From positions 1-64,000 of the forward strand of contig DASXES010000079.1 of assembly GCA_036489975.1 (NCBI GenBank): a DNA stretch of 64,000 nucleotides. Reading direction: 5' to 3'. Positions 1 through 7,423 of this stretch are shown here, one piece after another. Made by a program: the position numbers and the translations under genes. This DNA is from Roseiarcus sp036489975 (GTDB taxonomy: Bacteria; Pseudomonadota; Alphaproteobacteria; Rhizobiales; Beijerinckiaceae). The notes beneath the pieces are model-generated. The model saw only the letters and a program-made list of their open reading frames with translations, searched no databases and was not told where the DNA came from. Position 1 is the stretch's first letter. Each line of letters opens with the position of its first letter.

Positions 1-368
1 CGCTGCTGGTCTACGAGTTCACCGGCGCTTACCGGAAACTCTACATCGCGATGCTCGTCTGCAACGTCATCGCGCCGCAGCTTCTCTGGTTTCCGGCCCT
101 GCGTGCGAGCCTGACGGTCCTTGTCGGCGTTTCGATCGGGATTCTGGTCGGCATGTGGCTCGAACGGATTCTCATCATCTGGAACACGCTGTCCTACAGC
201 TTCCTTCCCTCGATGGATCGCGTCTTTTTCCCGACCGTTTGGGACTGGCTCTTCCTGTTCGGGCCGATGTCCCTCTTCGCGTGGATGTTCCTGCTGTTCT
301 GCCGCGTCGCGCCGGTCGTGCCGATGCACGACGTGCGGGAACTCCTGCATCGGGAGGGCGCCCGATGA
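1..368 (+). CDS. actC: Alternative complex III membrane subunit ActC (NrfD-like), 3' part only
   Basis: The reading frame is open from the left edge (first full codon at base 3), so this is the C-terminal ~121 residues of a longer protein. It shows the NrfD/PsrC-type polytopic pattern: a helix around VCNVIAPQLLWF, then VGMWLERILIIWNTL, an FPTVWDWLFLFGP segment, and a last hydrophobic helix before a short charged tail. In alternative complex III, ActC is a quinol-binding integral membrane subunit that passes electrons to the iron-sulfur and haem subunits. The stop overlaps the ActD start (ATGA at 365-368). The identification rests on this C-terminal pattern and on ActD, ActE and ActF following in the canonical order. 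The N-terminal helices and ActA/ActB would lie upstream, outside the window. Confidence 0.88.
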   Translation, partial: LLVYEFTGAYRKLYIAMLVCNVIAPQLLWFPALRASLTVLVGVSIGILVGMWLERILIIWNTLSYSFLPSMDRVFFPTVWDWLFLFGPMSLFAWMFLLFCRVAPVVPMHDVRELLHREGAR

Positions 369-901
369 GGGAGGCGAAAGGGCCGGCCTTCGTTGCGGAG
401 TTCCGAAGCCCGTCGGATTTGACCGCCGCTATCCGGCATGCGCGCGACCAGGGATTTCCGCCCCTCGACGCTCTGTCGCCTTACCCGGTCGAAGGGCTCG
501 ATGAGGCGCTACGGCTGCCAAAATCACCGATCCGCTGGCCGATGCTGATCCTCGCACTTTGCGTCGCGGCGCTGGCTTACGCGCTGCAATACTGGACCGC
601 GGTCTACACCTATCCGATCCACTCGGGCGGACGGCCGCTGAACAGCTGGCCGATTTTTCCGCTGGTGCCGTTCGAAGTCGGCATCCTGGCGGCCGGCGTC
701 GCGGGTTTTGCCGCGCTGCTCACGCTTTGCGGGCTGCCGCGCGTCAATCATCCGCTGTTTGATTGGGACGCCATCGAGCGCGCAACCGATGACCGCTACT
801 TCCTCTTGCTCGGCGCGCCTGACGGCGGCTCGGAAAGCGCACGGCTTCGCGCGGTCCTTGAGGGCGCGCGGGCGATCCGGGTGCTGGAGCTTTCGCTTTG
901 A
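365..901 (+). CDS. actD: Alternative complex III subunit ActD (DUF3341)
   Basis: A 178-residue protein with an N-terminal soluble domain (about residues 1-55, AEFRSPSDLTAAIRHARDQG) and two membrane helices (about 58-78 and 98-122), ending in a short soluble tail. This is the standard plan of ActD/DUF3341, a peripheral membrane-anchored subunit of alternative complex III that packs against ActC and ActF. The ATG at 365 is chosen because it overlaps the actC stop by 4 nt. An in-frame upstream ATG at 155 lies inside actC and would only give an unrelated extension. Its own stop overlaps the TTG start of actE. Length is normal for the family and there is no sign of decay. Confidence 0.9.
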   Translation: MREAKGPAFVAEFRSPSDLTAAIRHARDQGFPPLDALSPYPVEGLDEALRLPKSPIRWPMLILALCVAALAYALQYWTAVYTYPIHSGGRPLNSWPIFPLVPFEVGILAAGVAGFAALLTLCGLPRVNHPLFDWDAIERATDDRYFLLLGAPDGGSESARLRAVLEGARAIRVLELSL

Positions 902-1437
902 GGGCGCCCGTGCTCCTTCTCGTCGCGACGGCTCTGGGCGGCTGCTCCGACCAGTCGATGACCCGGCAACCCCATTACGGACCGAACAGTCCGGCATCGA
1001 TCTTCGCCAACGGCTCGTCGGCGCAGACGCCTCCCGAGGGCGCCGTGTCGCGGGAAAGCCTCGCTTACATGAAAGCCGAGGCCGATCCTCCCCCGGTCGA
1101 CATGGCGTTGCTCAAACGCGGCAAGGATCGTTTCGAGATTTTCTGCGCGCCGTGTCACGGCTTCGAGGGCGATGGCGACGGCGCCGTGGTGCGGCGCGGC
1201 TTTCCGCGACCGCCTTCCTATTACGAACCGGCGCTGATGGCGGCGCCCCGCAAACAATTCTTTGACACGATCACCGACGGCTTCGGAATCATGTATTCCT
1301 ACGCCTCGCGCATTCCCCCGCATGACCGCTGGGCGATCGTCGCCTATGTCCGTGCGTTGCAGCAAAGCCGCTCGATGCGGCGCGCGGACGCGCCGGAGGT
1401 CGACAAGGCCAAGCCGCGCGAGGGAGCGACCCCGTGA
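898..1437 (+). CDS. actE: Alternative complex III monohaem cytochrome c lipoprotein ActE
   Basis: A 179-residue protein starting at a TTG codon that overlaps the actD stop (TTGA at 898-901). The N-terminus is a short lipoprotein signal with lipobox LGGC (Cys at residue 16), so the mature protein should be anchored in the membrane facing the periplasm. One c-type haem site, CAPCH, lies at residues 83-87. A plausible axial Met is at about 132 (GIMYSYASRIPPHDRW), followed by the usual WAIVAYVRAL helix. In alternative complex III this subunit carries electrons from the quinol-oxidising core toward the terminal oxidase, here encoded directly downstream. The Arg/Glu-rich C-terminal tail runs into a 4-nt overlap with actF. 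Confidence 0.9.
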   Translation: MRAPVLLLVATALGGCSDQSMTRQPHYGPNSPASIFANGSSAQTPPEGAVSRESLAYMKAEADPPPVDMALLKRGKDRFEIFCAPCHGFEGDGDGAVVRRGFPRPPSYYEPALMAAPRKQFFDTITDGFGIMYSYASRIPPHDRWAIVAYVRALQQSRSMRRADAPEVDKAKPREGATP

Positions 1438-2492
1438 GCGCGCCCCGGCCGCTTGAAAGCCTTGCCGCGCCGAACGCGCTCCTGCTCGTGGCGACGGCGG
1501 CCGCGATCCTGCTCGCAGCGGGCGTCGCTCTTTCCCCGCGCGCCGGCGCCTTGGGCGGGCTCGCCGGATTCGTGTTCTGGAGTTCGGCCCCGCTCGGGGC
1601 GGTACTGCTCGCCCTGATCCACGAAACGACCGGGGGCCGTTGGGGCGCGGCTTCGACGCCGATCCTGCGGCTCGGTTGCGTCGGCGCGCTGTTTCTGCCG
1701 GTCTTCTTCGTGGCCGTCCTGCCCACGCTCCACCTCATCTATCCGTGGGCGCGCGGCGACGCGCCGGCGCTGGATGTCGCGCGCTTTCTTCTCAACGTGC
1801 CGACCTTCGCGGCGTGCGGGCTTGTCGCCCTCGTCATGTGGGCGATCATCGGCCTCCTGCTTGCCGGCGACCGAGTGAACCTTCTTGGCGCGGCGCTGGC
1901 GCTCGTCTTCCATGCGGTCGCTGTCAGCGTGGTCGCCGTTGTCTGGATGCTCTCGCTCGATCCGGGCTTCACCAATTCAGCCTTTGGCGCGGAATTGGCC
2001 GTGCAGCAGATCATGCTGGCGCTGGCGCTGGTCGCCGCGCTCATGCCGGAAAGGGCGATCGCGCTCGCAAAAGGCGACATCGGGGCGCTCCTGTTCGCGA
2101 CGTCGCTCGGCGCCTTCTACCTCGGTTTCATGACCTTCGTCGTGAAGTGGTACGGCGACCAACCCAACGACGCGGGCTGGTACCTCGCGCGGGCGCATGG
2201 CCTGCCGTTCGCGCTGCTTATCGGCGCGCTTGTCTTCGGCGCGGTCATCCCGATCATCGGCTGCGCATGGGAGCGCGTGCGGCTCAACGCGCGCCCGCTA
2301 CGAGCCGTGGGACTTTGCGCCATTTTCGGCGTCTTCCTGCACGACCTCTGGCTCGCGGGCGCGGATTCGCCCTGGGTCCTCGCGTCGGCGCTGTTCGGGA
2401 TCGCAGGAATGGCGAGCCTTTCGATGTGGTTCGGCAGCCGTCTTGAGGGGCGGCTCGGCAGCCGCGCGGCGGAAGGGGCGGGAGCGCGATGA
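1434..2492 (+). CDS. actF: Alternative complex III membrane subunit ActF
   Basis: A 352-residue polytopic membrane protein with about ten hydrophobic segments, starting at GTG (1434) in a 4-nt overlap with the actE stop. ActF is a reduced paralogue of the NrfD-like ActC and forms part of the membrane scaffold and quinone pocket of alternative complex III. Segments such as FLPVFFVAVLPTLHLIYPWARGD near the middle and VKWYGDQPNDAGWYLARAHG in the loop before the last helices fit the family. Identification relies on topology, length and conserved position after ActE. The stop overlaps the next ATG by 4 nt. No anomaly was seen. Confidence 0.86.
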   Translation: MSAPRPLESLAAPNALLLVATAAAILLAAGVALSPRAGALGGLAGFVFWSSAPLGAVLLALIHETTGGRWGAASTPILRLGCVGALFLPVFFVAVLPTLHLIYPWARGDAPALDVARFLLNVPTFAACGLVALVMWAIIGLLLAGDRVNLLGAALALVFHAVAVSVVAVVWMLSLDPGFTNSAFGAELAVQQIMLALALVAALMPERAIALAKGDIGALLFATSLGAFYLGFMTFVVKWYGDQPNDAGWYLARAHGLPFALLIGALVFGAVIPIIGCAWERVRLNARPLRAVGLCAIFGVFLHDLWLAGADSPWVLASALFGIAGMASLSMWFGSRLEGRLGSRAAEGAGAR

Positions 2493-3052
2493 CCGGCGAG
2501 AGCGCCAAGGCGCCCGGACAGCCAAAGGGCAGGGAGGGCCTATTCCCGACGGGCTGGGTGTGGGCTGTGCTCGCAGCGGCGGCCCTCGTCCTGCTTTACC
2601 CGCCGCGCTCCCGCGATCCGGCGCTCGTGAGGGCGCGGGACGGCGCCGCGCCTGGTTCGCAGATTCCCTCCGCAGGCCGCGCCGATCGCGAAAGCCGGCC
2701 GCCGACCCGCGCCCTCGCCGCAGCGCGAGAAAAACCGGACGTGCGTGCGGGGATACTGGCGGCCATTCTCGTGGGGTTCTTCGCCTTCGTGCTGCTTGCG
2801 GCGGCGGGGCTGTTTGTTTTTTACAACTCGCGTGCCCGCGACGCGACCTTCGTCAAGGTGCAGGCGTTTCCGGCTCCGCGTCTCCAGACGCGGTCCGACG
2901 GCCTGACCGATCCCGAGATCGCGCGTCAGAAGTCCGCTCTCGACAAAGCGCGCTGGATCGATCGCGCGAAGGGCGTGTTTCAGGTTCCGATCGATGAGGC
3001 GATGCAGGCCGTCGCGGCCCGCGGCGCCAAGGCCTACGATCCCGTCCCGTAA
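2489..3052 (+). CDS. Small two-helix membrane protein of the ACIII-caa3 operon, function unknown
   Basis: A 187-residue protein with two hydrophobic segments (about residues 22-38 and 88-112). Between them is a polar linker rich in Arg, Asp and Pro. The C-terminal soluble part contains PAPRLQ (129-133), then W-x-D-R-A-K-G and VPIDEAM (about 156-172). I recall similar C-terminal tails (PRLQ ... G-W-x-D-x-x-x-G-x-x-x-x-PID-x-A-M) on small proteins next to sco genes in other ACIII/oxidase clusters, but I know no assigned role. The start overlaps actF (ATGA) and sco begins 23 nt downstream, so it is surely co-transcribed. A role in oxidase assembly or in joining complex III and the oxidase is inference from context only. 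Confidence 0.75.
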   Translation: MTGESAKAPGQPKGREGLFPTGWVWAVLAAAALVLLYPPRSRDPALVRARDGAAPGSQIPSAGRADRESRPPTRALAAAREKPDVRAGILAAILVGFFAFVLLAAAGLFVFYNSRARDATFVKVQAFPAPRLQTRSDGLTDPEIARQKSALDKARWIDRAKGVFQVPIDEAMQAVAARGAKAYDPVP

Positions 3053-3075
3053 GCCCAGAAGAGAAAGCCGTCACC

Positions 3076-3867
3076 ATGACTCCGCTTCGCTTCCTAATGC
3101 TCGCCGCCGCGCTCGCAGGCTTCGCCGGGCCGGCCCTCGCCTCGCTGACGCCTGACCAGCTGGCGAGCGTCGGCGTGCGGCCTCCGCCCGACGCCGCACT
3201 CCCGCTCGACGCGCCGCTGACCGACATCGACGGTCACGCGACGACGCTCGCCGCCGCCATCGCAGGGCGCCCCGCAATCGTGATCTTCGCCGACTATGAT
3301 TGCCAGCAGCTCTGCTCACCGATCATCGCTCTGGCCGGATCGGCGCTGAAGGATAGCGGTCTCAAGCCCGGCGTGGACTATCGCCTCGCGATTATCGGGT
3401 TCAATCCGGACGCCACGGCCGCGGACGCCAGGCGGATGGTCGACGGGCAGATCGGCTTGAGCACGCCCGTCGGGCGCGTGACGAGCGCGCTGATCGCCAG
3501 CCCTCCCGTCGCGAAGCTTTTGACGGCAGCAGTCGGCTATCACTTCGTGCGCGACGCCGAAAATCACCGCTACGCCCATCCCGCGGCGCTCCTTGTGGTG
3601 ACGCCGGACGGGCGCCTCTCGCGCGTCCTCTCCGGTCTTTCGATCAGCGGCGGCGACGTGAGGACGGCGCTCAAGGGCGCGGCGCATGGCGGGGTCGTCG
3701 CCGTCGTCGATCAGATCCGCTCGCTCTGCTACGGCCTCGGCGCCTCGGTCGGCCGCTACGCCAATCCGGTGCGGCTGATGCTCGCGGCTGCGGGCGCGCT
3801 CACATTGCTCGCGGTCGCCGGCGGCATCGGGTTTCTCGTACGGGCCGGCGGGGAGAGACGCGTTTGA
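3076..3867 (+). CDS. SCO1/SenC-like copper chaperone with C-terminal membrane anchor
   Basis: A 263-residue protein with a signal peptide (about 1-23, cleavage after ALA), a thioredoxin-fold Sco domain and a C-terminal hydrophobic anchor (about 230-256). The copper site is visible: Cys76 and Cys80 in YDCQQLCSP, and His168 in YAHPAAL, matching the CxxxC...H pattern of Sco proteins. Sco delivers copper to, or reduces, the CuA centre of cytochrome c oxidase subunit II, which is encoded immediately downstream. Most Sco proteins are anchored at the N-terminus. A cleavable signal plus C-terminal anchor is the form often seen in ACIII/caa3 clusters. The start ATG follows an AGAAGAGAAAG ribosome-binding region. 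Confidence 0.9.
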   Translation: MTPLRFLMLAAALAGFAGPALASLTPDQLASVGVRPPPDAALPLDAPLTDIDGHATTLAAAIAGRPAIVIFADYDCQQLCSPIIALAGSALKDSGLKPGVDYRLAIIGFNPDATAADARRMVDGQIGLSTPVGRVTSALIASPPVAKLLTAAVGYHFVRDAENHRYAHPAALLVVTPDGRLSRVLSGLSISGGDVRTALKGAAHGGVVAVVDQIRSLCYGLGASVGRYANPVRLMLAAAGALTLLAVAGGIGFLVRAGGERRV

Positions 3868-4811
3868 GCGCCTTTCCGATCTTTCCCAGAGAGGCTTCGA
3901 GCTTCGCGCCGAAGACGGACGCGCTCTATTTCACGCTCGTTGCGGTATCGGGCGCGATCGCGCTTCTCGTCTTCGTCCTCATCGTCGTCTTCGCCGTCCG
4001 CTATCGTCGCGGCTCGTCCTCGCCGCGCGGCGCGCTGCCGCCGCTTATCAGCCACGAATTCGAGATCGGCTGGACGACCGCCACGCTGTTCGCCTTCCTG
4101 ATGCTGTTCTGGTGGGCGGGCTCCAACCAGATCTACCAGCTTCTTCCGCCGGCCCAGGCGATGGAGATCCACGTCGTCGCGAAGCAATGGATGTGGAAGA
4201 TCGAGCATCCCAACGGCGTGCGCGAGATCAACATGCTGCATGCTCCGATCGACGAGCCGATCCGGCTGGACATGACGTCGCAGGACGTCATCCACTCGTT
4301 TTCCGTCCCGGACTTCCGCATCAAGCAGGACATATTGCCCGGCCGCTACGTCGAATCCTGGTTTCGCGCCACCAAGATCGGGACCTTCCGGCTCTATTGC
4401 ACGCAGTTCTGCGGCACGGCCCATTCCGGAATGGTGGGCTCCGTCGTCATCATGAGCAAGCCGGATTTCGCCTCATGGCTCGCGGCGCAGCATCCCGCGG
4501 GCGATCTCGCTGGACAGGGCCGCGCGCTCTTCACGAGCCTTGGCTGCGCCGGCTGCCACACGCCGGGTGGCCCGATCCACGCCCCCGATCTCGCGGGGCT
4601 CTACGGGCGCAAAGTGCCCCTCTCGAACGGCGCCTTCGCGCTGGTGGACGCCGCCTATATCCGCGATCGGATCCTCGATCCGCAGAGCAATCCGCCTGCC
4701 GGCTACGATCCCATCATGCCCTCCTTCAAGGGCGAGGTGGACGACGGCCAGATCCTGGCTCTCACAGCCTACATTCGTTCGCTTGGGTCCTCTCGAGGAG
4801 CGCTCCGATGA
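3864..4811 (+). CDS. coxB: Cytochrome c oxidase subunit II fused to cytochrome c (caa3 type)
   Basis: A 315-residue protein starting at TTG (3864) overlapping the sco stop. Two membrane helices (about 22-46 and 70-88) precede the cupredoxin domain. CuA ligands are visible: His144 (DVIHSF), Cys179, Cys183, His187 and Met190 in the loop YCTQFCGTAHSGM. The position usually occupied by Glu between the two cysteines is Gln181. A cytochrome c domain follows, with GCAGCH giving Cys228, Cys231 and His232, and a late DPIMPSF Met as probable sixth ligand. The fusion defines a caa3-type oxidase in which electrons enter through the attached haem c. The end overlaps coxA by 4 nt. Confidence 0.95.
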   Translation: MSAFPIFPREASSFAPKTDALYFTLVAVSGAIALLVFVLIVVFAVRYRRGSSSPRGALPPLISHEFEIGWTTATLFAFLMLFWWAGSNQIYQLLPPAQAMEIHVVAKQWMWKIEHPNGVREINMLHAPIDEPIRLDMTSQDVIHSFSVPDFRIKQDILPGRYVESWFRATKIGTFRLYCTQFCGTAHSGMVGSVVIMSKPDFASWLAAQHPAGDLAGQGRALFTSLGCAGCHTPGGPIHAPDLAGLYGRKVPLSNGAFALVDAAYIRDRILDPQSNPPAGYDPIMPSFKGEVDDGQILALTAYIRSLGSSRGALR

Positions 4812-6499
4812 CCGACGCCGTCGTCCCGATCGATCACGCCGAGCCGCGCGCCGCGCGCGTCGCCGCTGGCAGCTACCTCGATTCGGAGGGCGGGGGACTG
4901 AGCGAATGGCTGCTCGCCACCGACCACAAGCGGATCGCGCTTCTCTACGCACTCATGATCACGGCGTTCTTCTTCATCGGCGGCGCGGCGGCGACGCTGA
5001 TCCGGCTCGAACTGATCTCGCCGCACGGACACTTCCTGACCGATGACGAATACAATCATGTGTTCACGCTGCACGGCATCATCATGGTCTGGTTCTTCCT
5101 CGTGCCGCTCATTCCAGCGACTTTCGGCAATTTTCTGCTGCCCCTGATGATCGGCGCGCCCGACGTCGCCTTTCCGAAGCTCAATCTGGCGAGCTGGTAT
5201 CTGACCCTGATCGGGGGGATCTGCGTGCTCGCCGCCATGATGCTGGGCGGCGTCGACACGGGATGGACCTTCTACCCGCCATACTCAACCGCGTTCTCGA
5301 ACAGCAACGTGGCGGTCGCCGTCGTCGGCGTCATCATCGCGGGTTTCGGCACGATTGCGACCGGCGTCAATTTCGTTGCGACGACCCACATGTTGCGCGC
5401 CCCCGGCATGACCTGGTTTCGCATGCCCCTCTTCGTCTGGACGATCTACGCGACGAGCCTTGTCATGATCCTGGCGACGCCGGTCCTGGCGATCACGCTG
5501 GCCCTCGTCGCAGCGGACCGGCTCTTCGGTTTGCCGGTCTTCGACGGCTTTCGCGGCGGCGATCCGCTGCTCTTCCAGCATCTCTTCTGGTTCTACTCGC
5601 ATCCCGCCGTCTACATCATGATCCTGCCCGCGATGGGCGTCGTGACGGAGGTCATTACCTGCTTCGCCCGGCGCCGCGTCTTCGGCTACGCGATGATGGT
5701 CTATGCGGTGCTGGCGATCGCCATCATCGGCTTTACGGTCTGGGGCCATCACATGTTCGTCTCGGGCCAGTCGGTATTCGCCAACTTGGTCTTTTCCTTT
5801 CTTTCGTTCATCGTCGCCGTGCCTTCCGCCATCAAGGTTTTCAACTGGACGGCGACGCTCTATCGCGGGCAGATCACTTTTGAAGCGCCGATGCTCTATG
5901 CGCTCGGCTTCGTCGGCCTGTTCACGATCGGCGGCCTGACCGGGCTCTTTCTCGCCTCGGTGCCAATCGACATTCAGGTGACCGGCACTTATTTCGTCGT
6001 CGCGCATTTCCATTACGTGATGGTGGGCGGCGCGGTGTCGGCTTATTTCGCCGGCCTGCATTTCTGGTGGCCGAAGATCACCGGCCGGCTCTATCCGGAA
6101 TCGTGGGCGCGCTTCGCGGCCGTGCTGATGTTCTTCGGCTTCAACTTCACCTTCTTCCCGCAATTCATCCTTGGCTATCTCGGCATGCCGCGGCGCTATC
6201 ACGAGTATCCGCCCGAGTTCCAGCCGTGGAATATCATGTCGTCCGCCGGCGCGGTCGTCCTAGCCGCGGCTTATCTCATGCCGCTCGGCTATCTCACCTG
6301 GGCCTGCTTCTACGGAAAGCCGGCGCCGGCCAATCCGTGGAACGCCAAAGGGCTCGAATGGTGGACGAGTTCACCTCCGCCAAAGCACAATTTTCTGCGC
6401 ACGCCCGTCGTAACCGAAGACCCCTACGACTATCACGATTCCGATATGTCGCCTGAACCGCAGGCCCGGCCAGTAGACGTGGCGCGCGCCCATGGCTGA
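4808..6499 (+). CDS. coxA: Haem-copper oxidase subunit I, A2 family (caa3)
   Basis: A 563-residue, twelve-helix catalytic subunit. The ATG at 4808 overlaps the coxB stop; the longer open frame upstream lies inside coxB. Ligands seen: His89 (FTLHGII) and His402 for the low-spin haem, His265 with Tyr269 in YSHPAVY plus His314-His315 (WGHHMF) for CuB, and His400 (VVAHFHY) for the active-site haem. The YSHPxVY form, lacking the Glu of HPEVY, places it in the A2 family, where the D-channel ends in Tyr-Ser. It reduces oxygen to water and pumps protons, most likely taking electrons from the ACIII encoded upstream. Its last 8 nt overlap coxC. Confidence 0.96.
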   Translation: MTDAVVPIDHAEPRAARVAAGSYLDSEGGGLSEWLLATDHKRIALLYALMITAFFFIGGAAATLIRLELISPHGHFLTDDEYNHVFTLHGIIMVWFFLVPLIPATFGNFLLPLMIGAPDVAFPKLNLASWYLTLIGGICVLAAMMLGGVDTGWTFYPPYSTAFSNSNVAVAVVGVIIAGFGTIATGVNFVATTHMLRAPGMTWFRMPLFVWTIYATSLVMILATPVLAITLALVAADRLFGLPVFDGFRGGDPLLFQHLFWFYSHPAVYIMILPAMGVVTEVITCFARRRVFGYAMMVYAVLAIAIIGFTVWGHHMFVSGQSVFANLVFSFLSFIVAVPSAIKVFNWTATLYRGQITFEAPMLYALGFVGLFTIGGLTGLFLASVPIDIQVTGTYFVVAHFHYVMVGGAVSAYFAGLHFWWPKITGRLYPESWARFAAVLMFFGFNFTFFPQFILGYLGMPRRYHEYPPEFQPWNIMSSAGAVVLAAAYLMPLGYLTWACFYGKPAPANPWNAKGLEWWTSSPPPKHNFLRTPVVTEDPYDYHDSDMSPEPQARPVDVARAHG

Positions 6500-7133
6500 T
6501 GCGGCCGTCGCCCCCGATCCTCTGCGGGAGCCATGGTCGGATCTCTCGCGCCAGCGCGAGGCGGCGACGCTCGGCATGTGGCTGTTCCTGATGAGCGAGA
6601 TGCTGTTCTTCGGCGCGCTGTTCATGGCTTTCAGCTTTTCGCGGGCGCTTGATCCCGCCGCCTTCGCGGAGGCGGCGCGCCATGCCGAGATCGCCTATGG
6701 CGCGGCCAATACCGCCGTGCTGGTGACGAGCAGCCTCACGATCACGATCGCGGTGCGAGCCGCGGACGTCGAACGCGGCAGGCTCGCGGCGCGGCTTCTC
6801 GCCGCGACAGCGTTCTTGGGCGTCGCCTTTCTCATCATCAAGGGTTTCGAATATCGTGACGATCTTCGCCATCATCTCGTTCCGGGTCACGATTTCGCGC
6901 TCGGCCAGAACGCGACCCAGATCTTCTGGGCCTTCTATTGGGCCATGACGGGCATCCACGCGATCCATCTGACGGTCGGCGTCGCTCTCGTCCTGCGACT
7001 GTTCTGGCTCGTGCGGCGCGGGCGCATTAGCCTCGCCTCGCCTCAGCTCGAGGTCACGTCGCTCTACTGGCATCTGGTCGACGCGTTCTGGATCGTGCTG
7101 TTTCCCGTCCTTTACGTGGCGGTGCGGGCATGA
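6492..7133 (+). CDS. coxC: Cytochrome c oxidase subunit III
   Basis: A 213-residue membrane protein whose start ATG lies within the last codons of coxA (8-nt overlap). The segment LGMWLFLMSEMLFFGALF near the N-terminus, followed by VLVTSSLTITIAV, then TQIFWAFYWAMTGIHAIHLTVG and a final SLYWHLVDAFWIVLFPVLY helix, is typical of the short, five-helix subunit III of caa3 and cbb-like bacterial oxidases. Subunit III stabilises subunit I and its proton-uptake path. The stop overlaps the next gene (ATGA at 7130). Confidence 0.94.
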   Translation: MADAAVAPDPLREPWSDLSRQREAATLGMWLFLMSEMLFFGALFMAFSFSRALDPAAFAEAARHAEIAYGAANTAVLVTSSLTITIAVRAADVERGRLAARLLAATAFLGVAFLIIKGFEYRDDLRHHLVPGHDFALGQNATQIFWAFYWAMTGIHAIHLTVGVALVLRLFWLVRRGRISLASPQLEVTSLYWHLVDAFWIVLFPVLYVAVRA

Positions 7134-7411
7134 GTGCGCAGAGAGTCGCGTGGCTTGGCTCCACCTTTGCGTGGATTGTGCTCATCTGCGGGACCGCGGC
7201 GGTGACCTGGCTGGGCCTCGAAGCGTCGGGACGCCTGCGGTTCGGGGGCGCGCTGGCGATTGCCGCCCTCATGCTCGGAACGCTCGCCTTCGGGCTGGTC
7301 GGCGTCGGGCGCAACCCGGCGCTGCTGCGGCTCATCGCGGGCGCCGCATTCCTGTTTCTGGCGCTCATGTTCTTCCTGAGCTTCACGGATCTCATGACCC
7401 GCCTGCGTTGA
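7130..7411 (+). CDS. Cytochrome c oxidase subunit IV-like small membrane protein
   Basis: A 93-residue protein with three hydrophobic segments (about 8-29, 38-58 and 65-86), matching the size and topology of prokaryotic cytochrome c oxidase subunit IV, and ending in FTDLMTRLR. Its start overlaps coxC by 4 nt and it is the last gene of the run of coupled ACIII/oxidase genes. Sequence similarity alone would be weak at this length; position and topology carry the call. Only 12 nt separate it from the GH15 gene downstream, so the glucoamylase may be transcribed with the oxidase operon. Confidence 0.75.
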   Translation: MSAQRVAWLGSTFAWIVLICGTAAVTWLGLEASGRLRFGGALAIAALMLGTLAFGLVGVGRNPALLRLIAGAAFLFLALMFFLSFTDLMTRLR

Positions 7412-7423
7412 GGCGCGCGCCCG

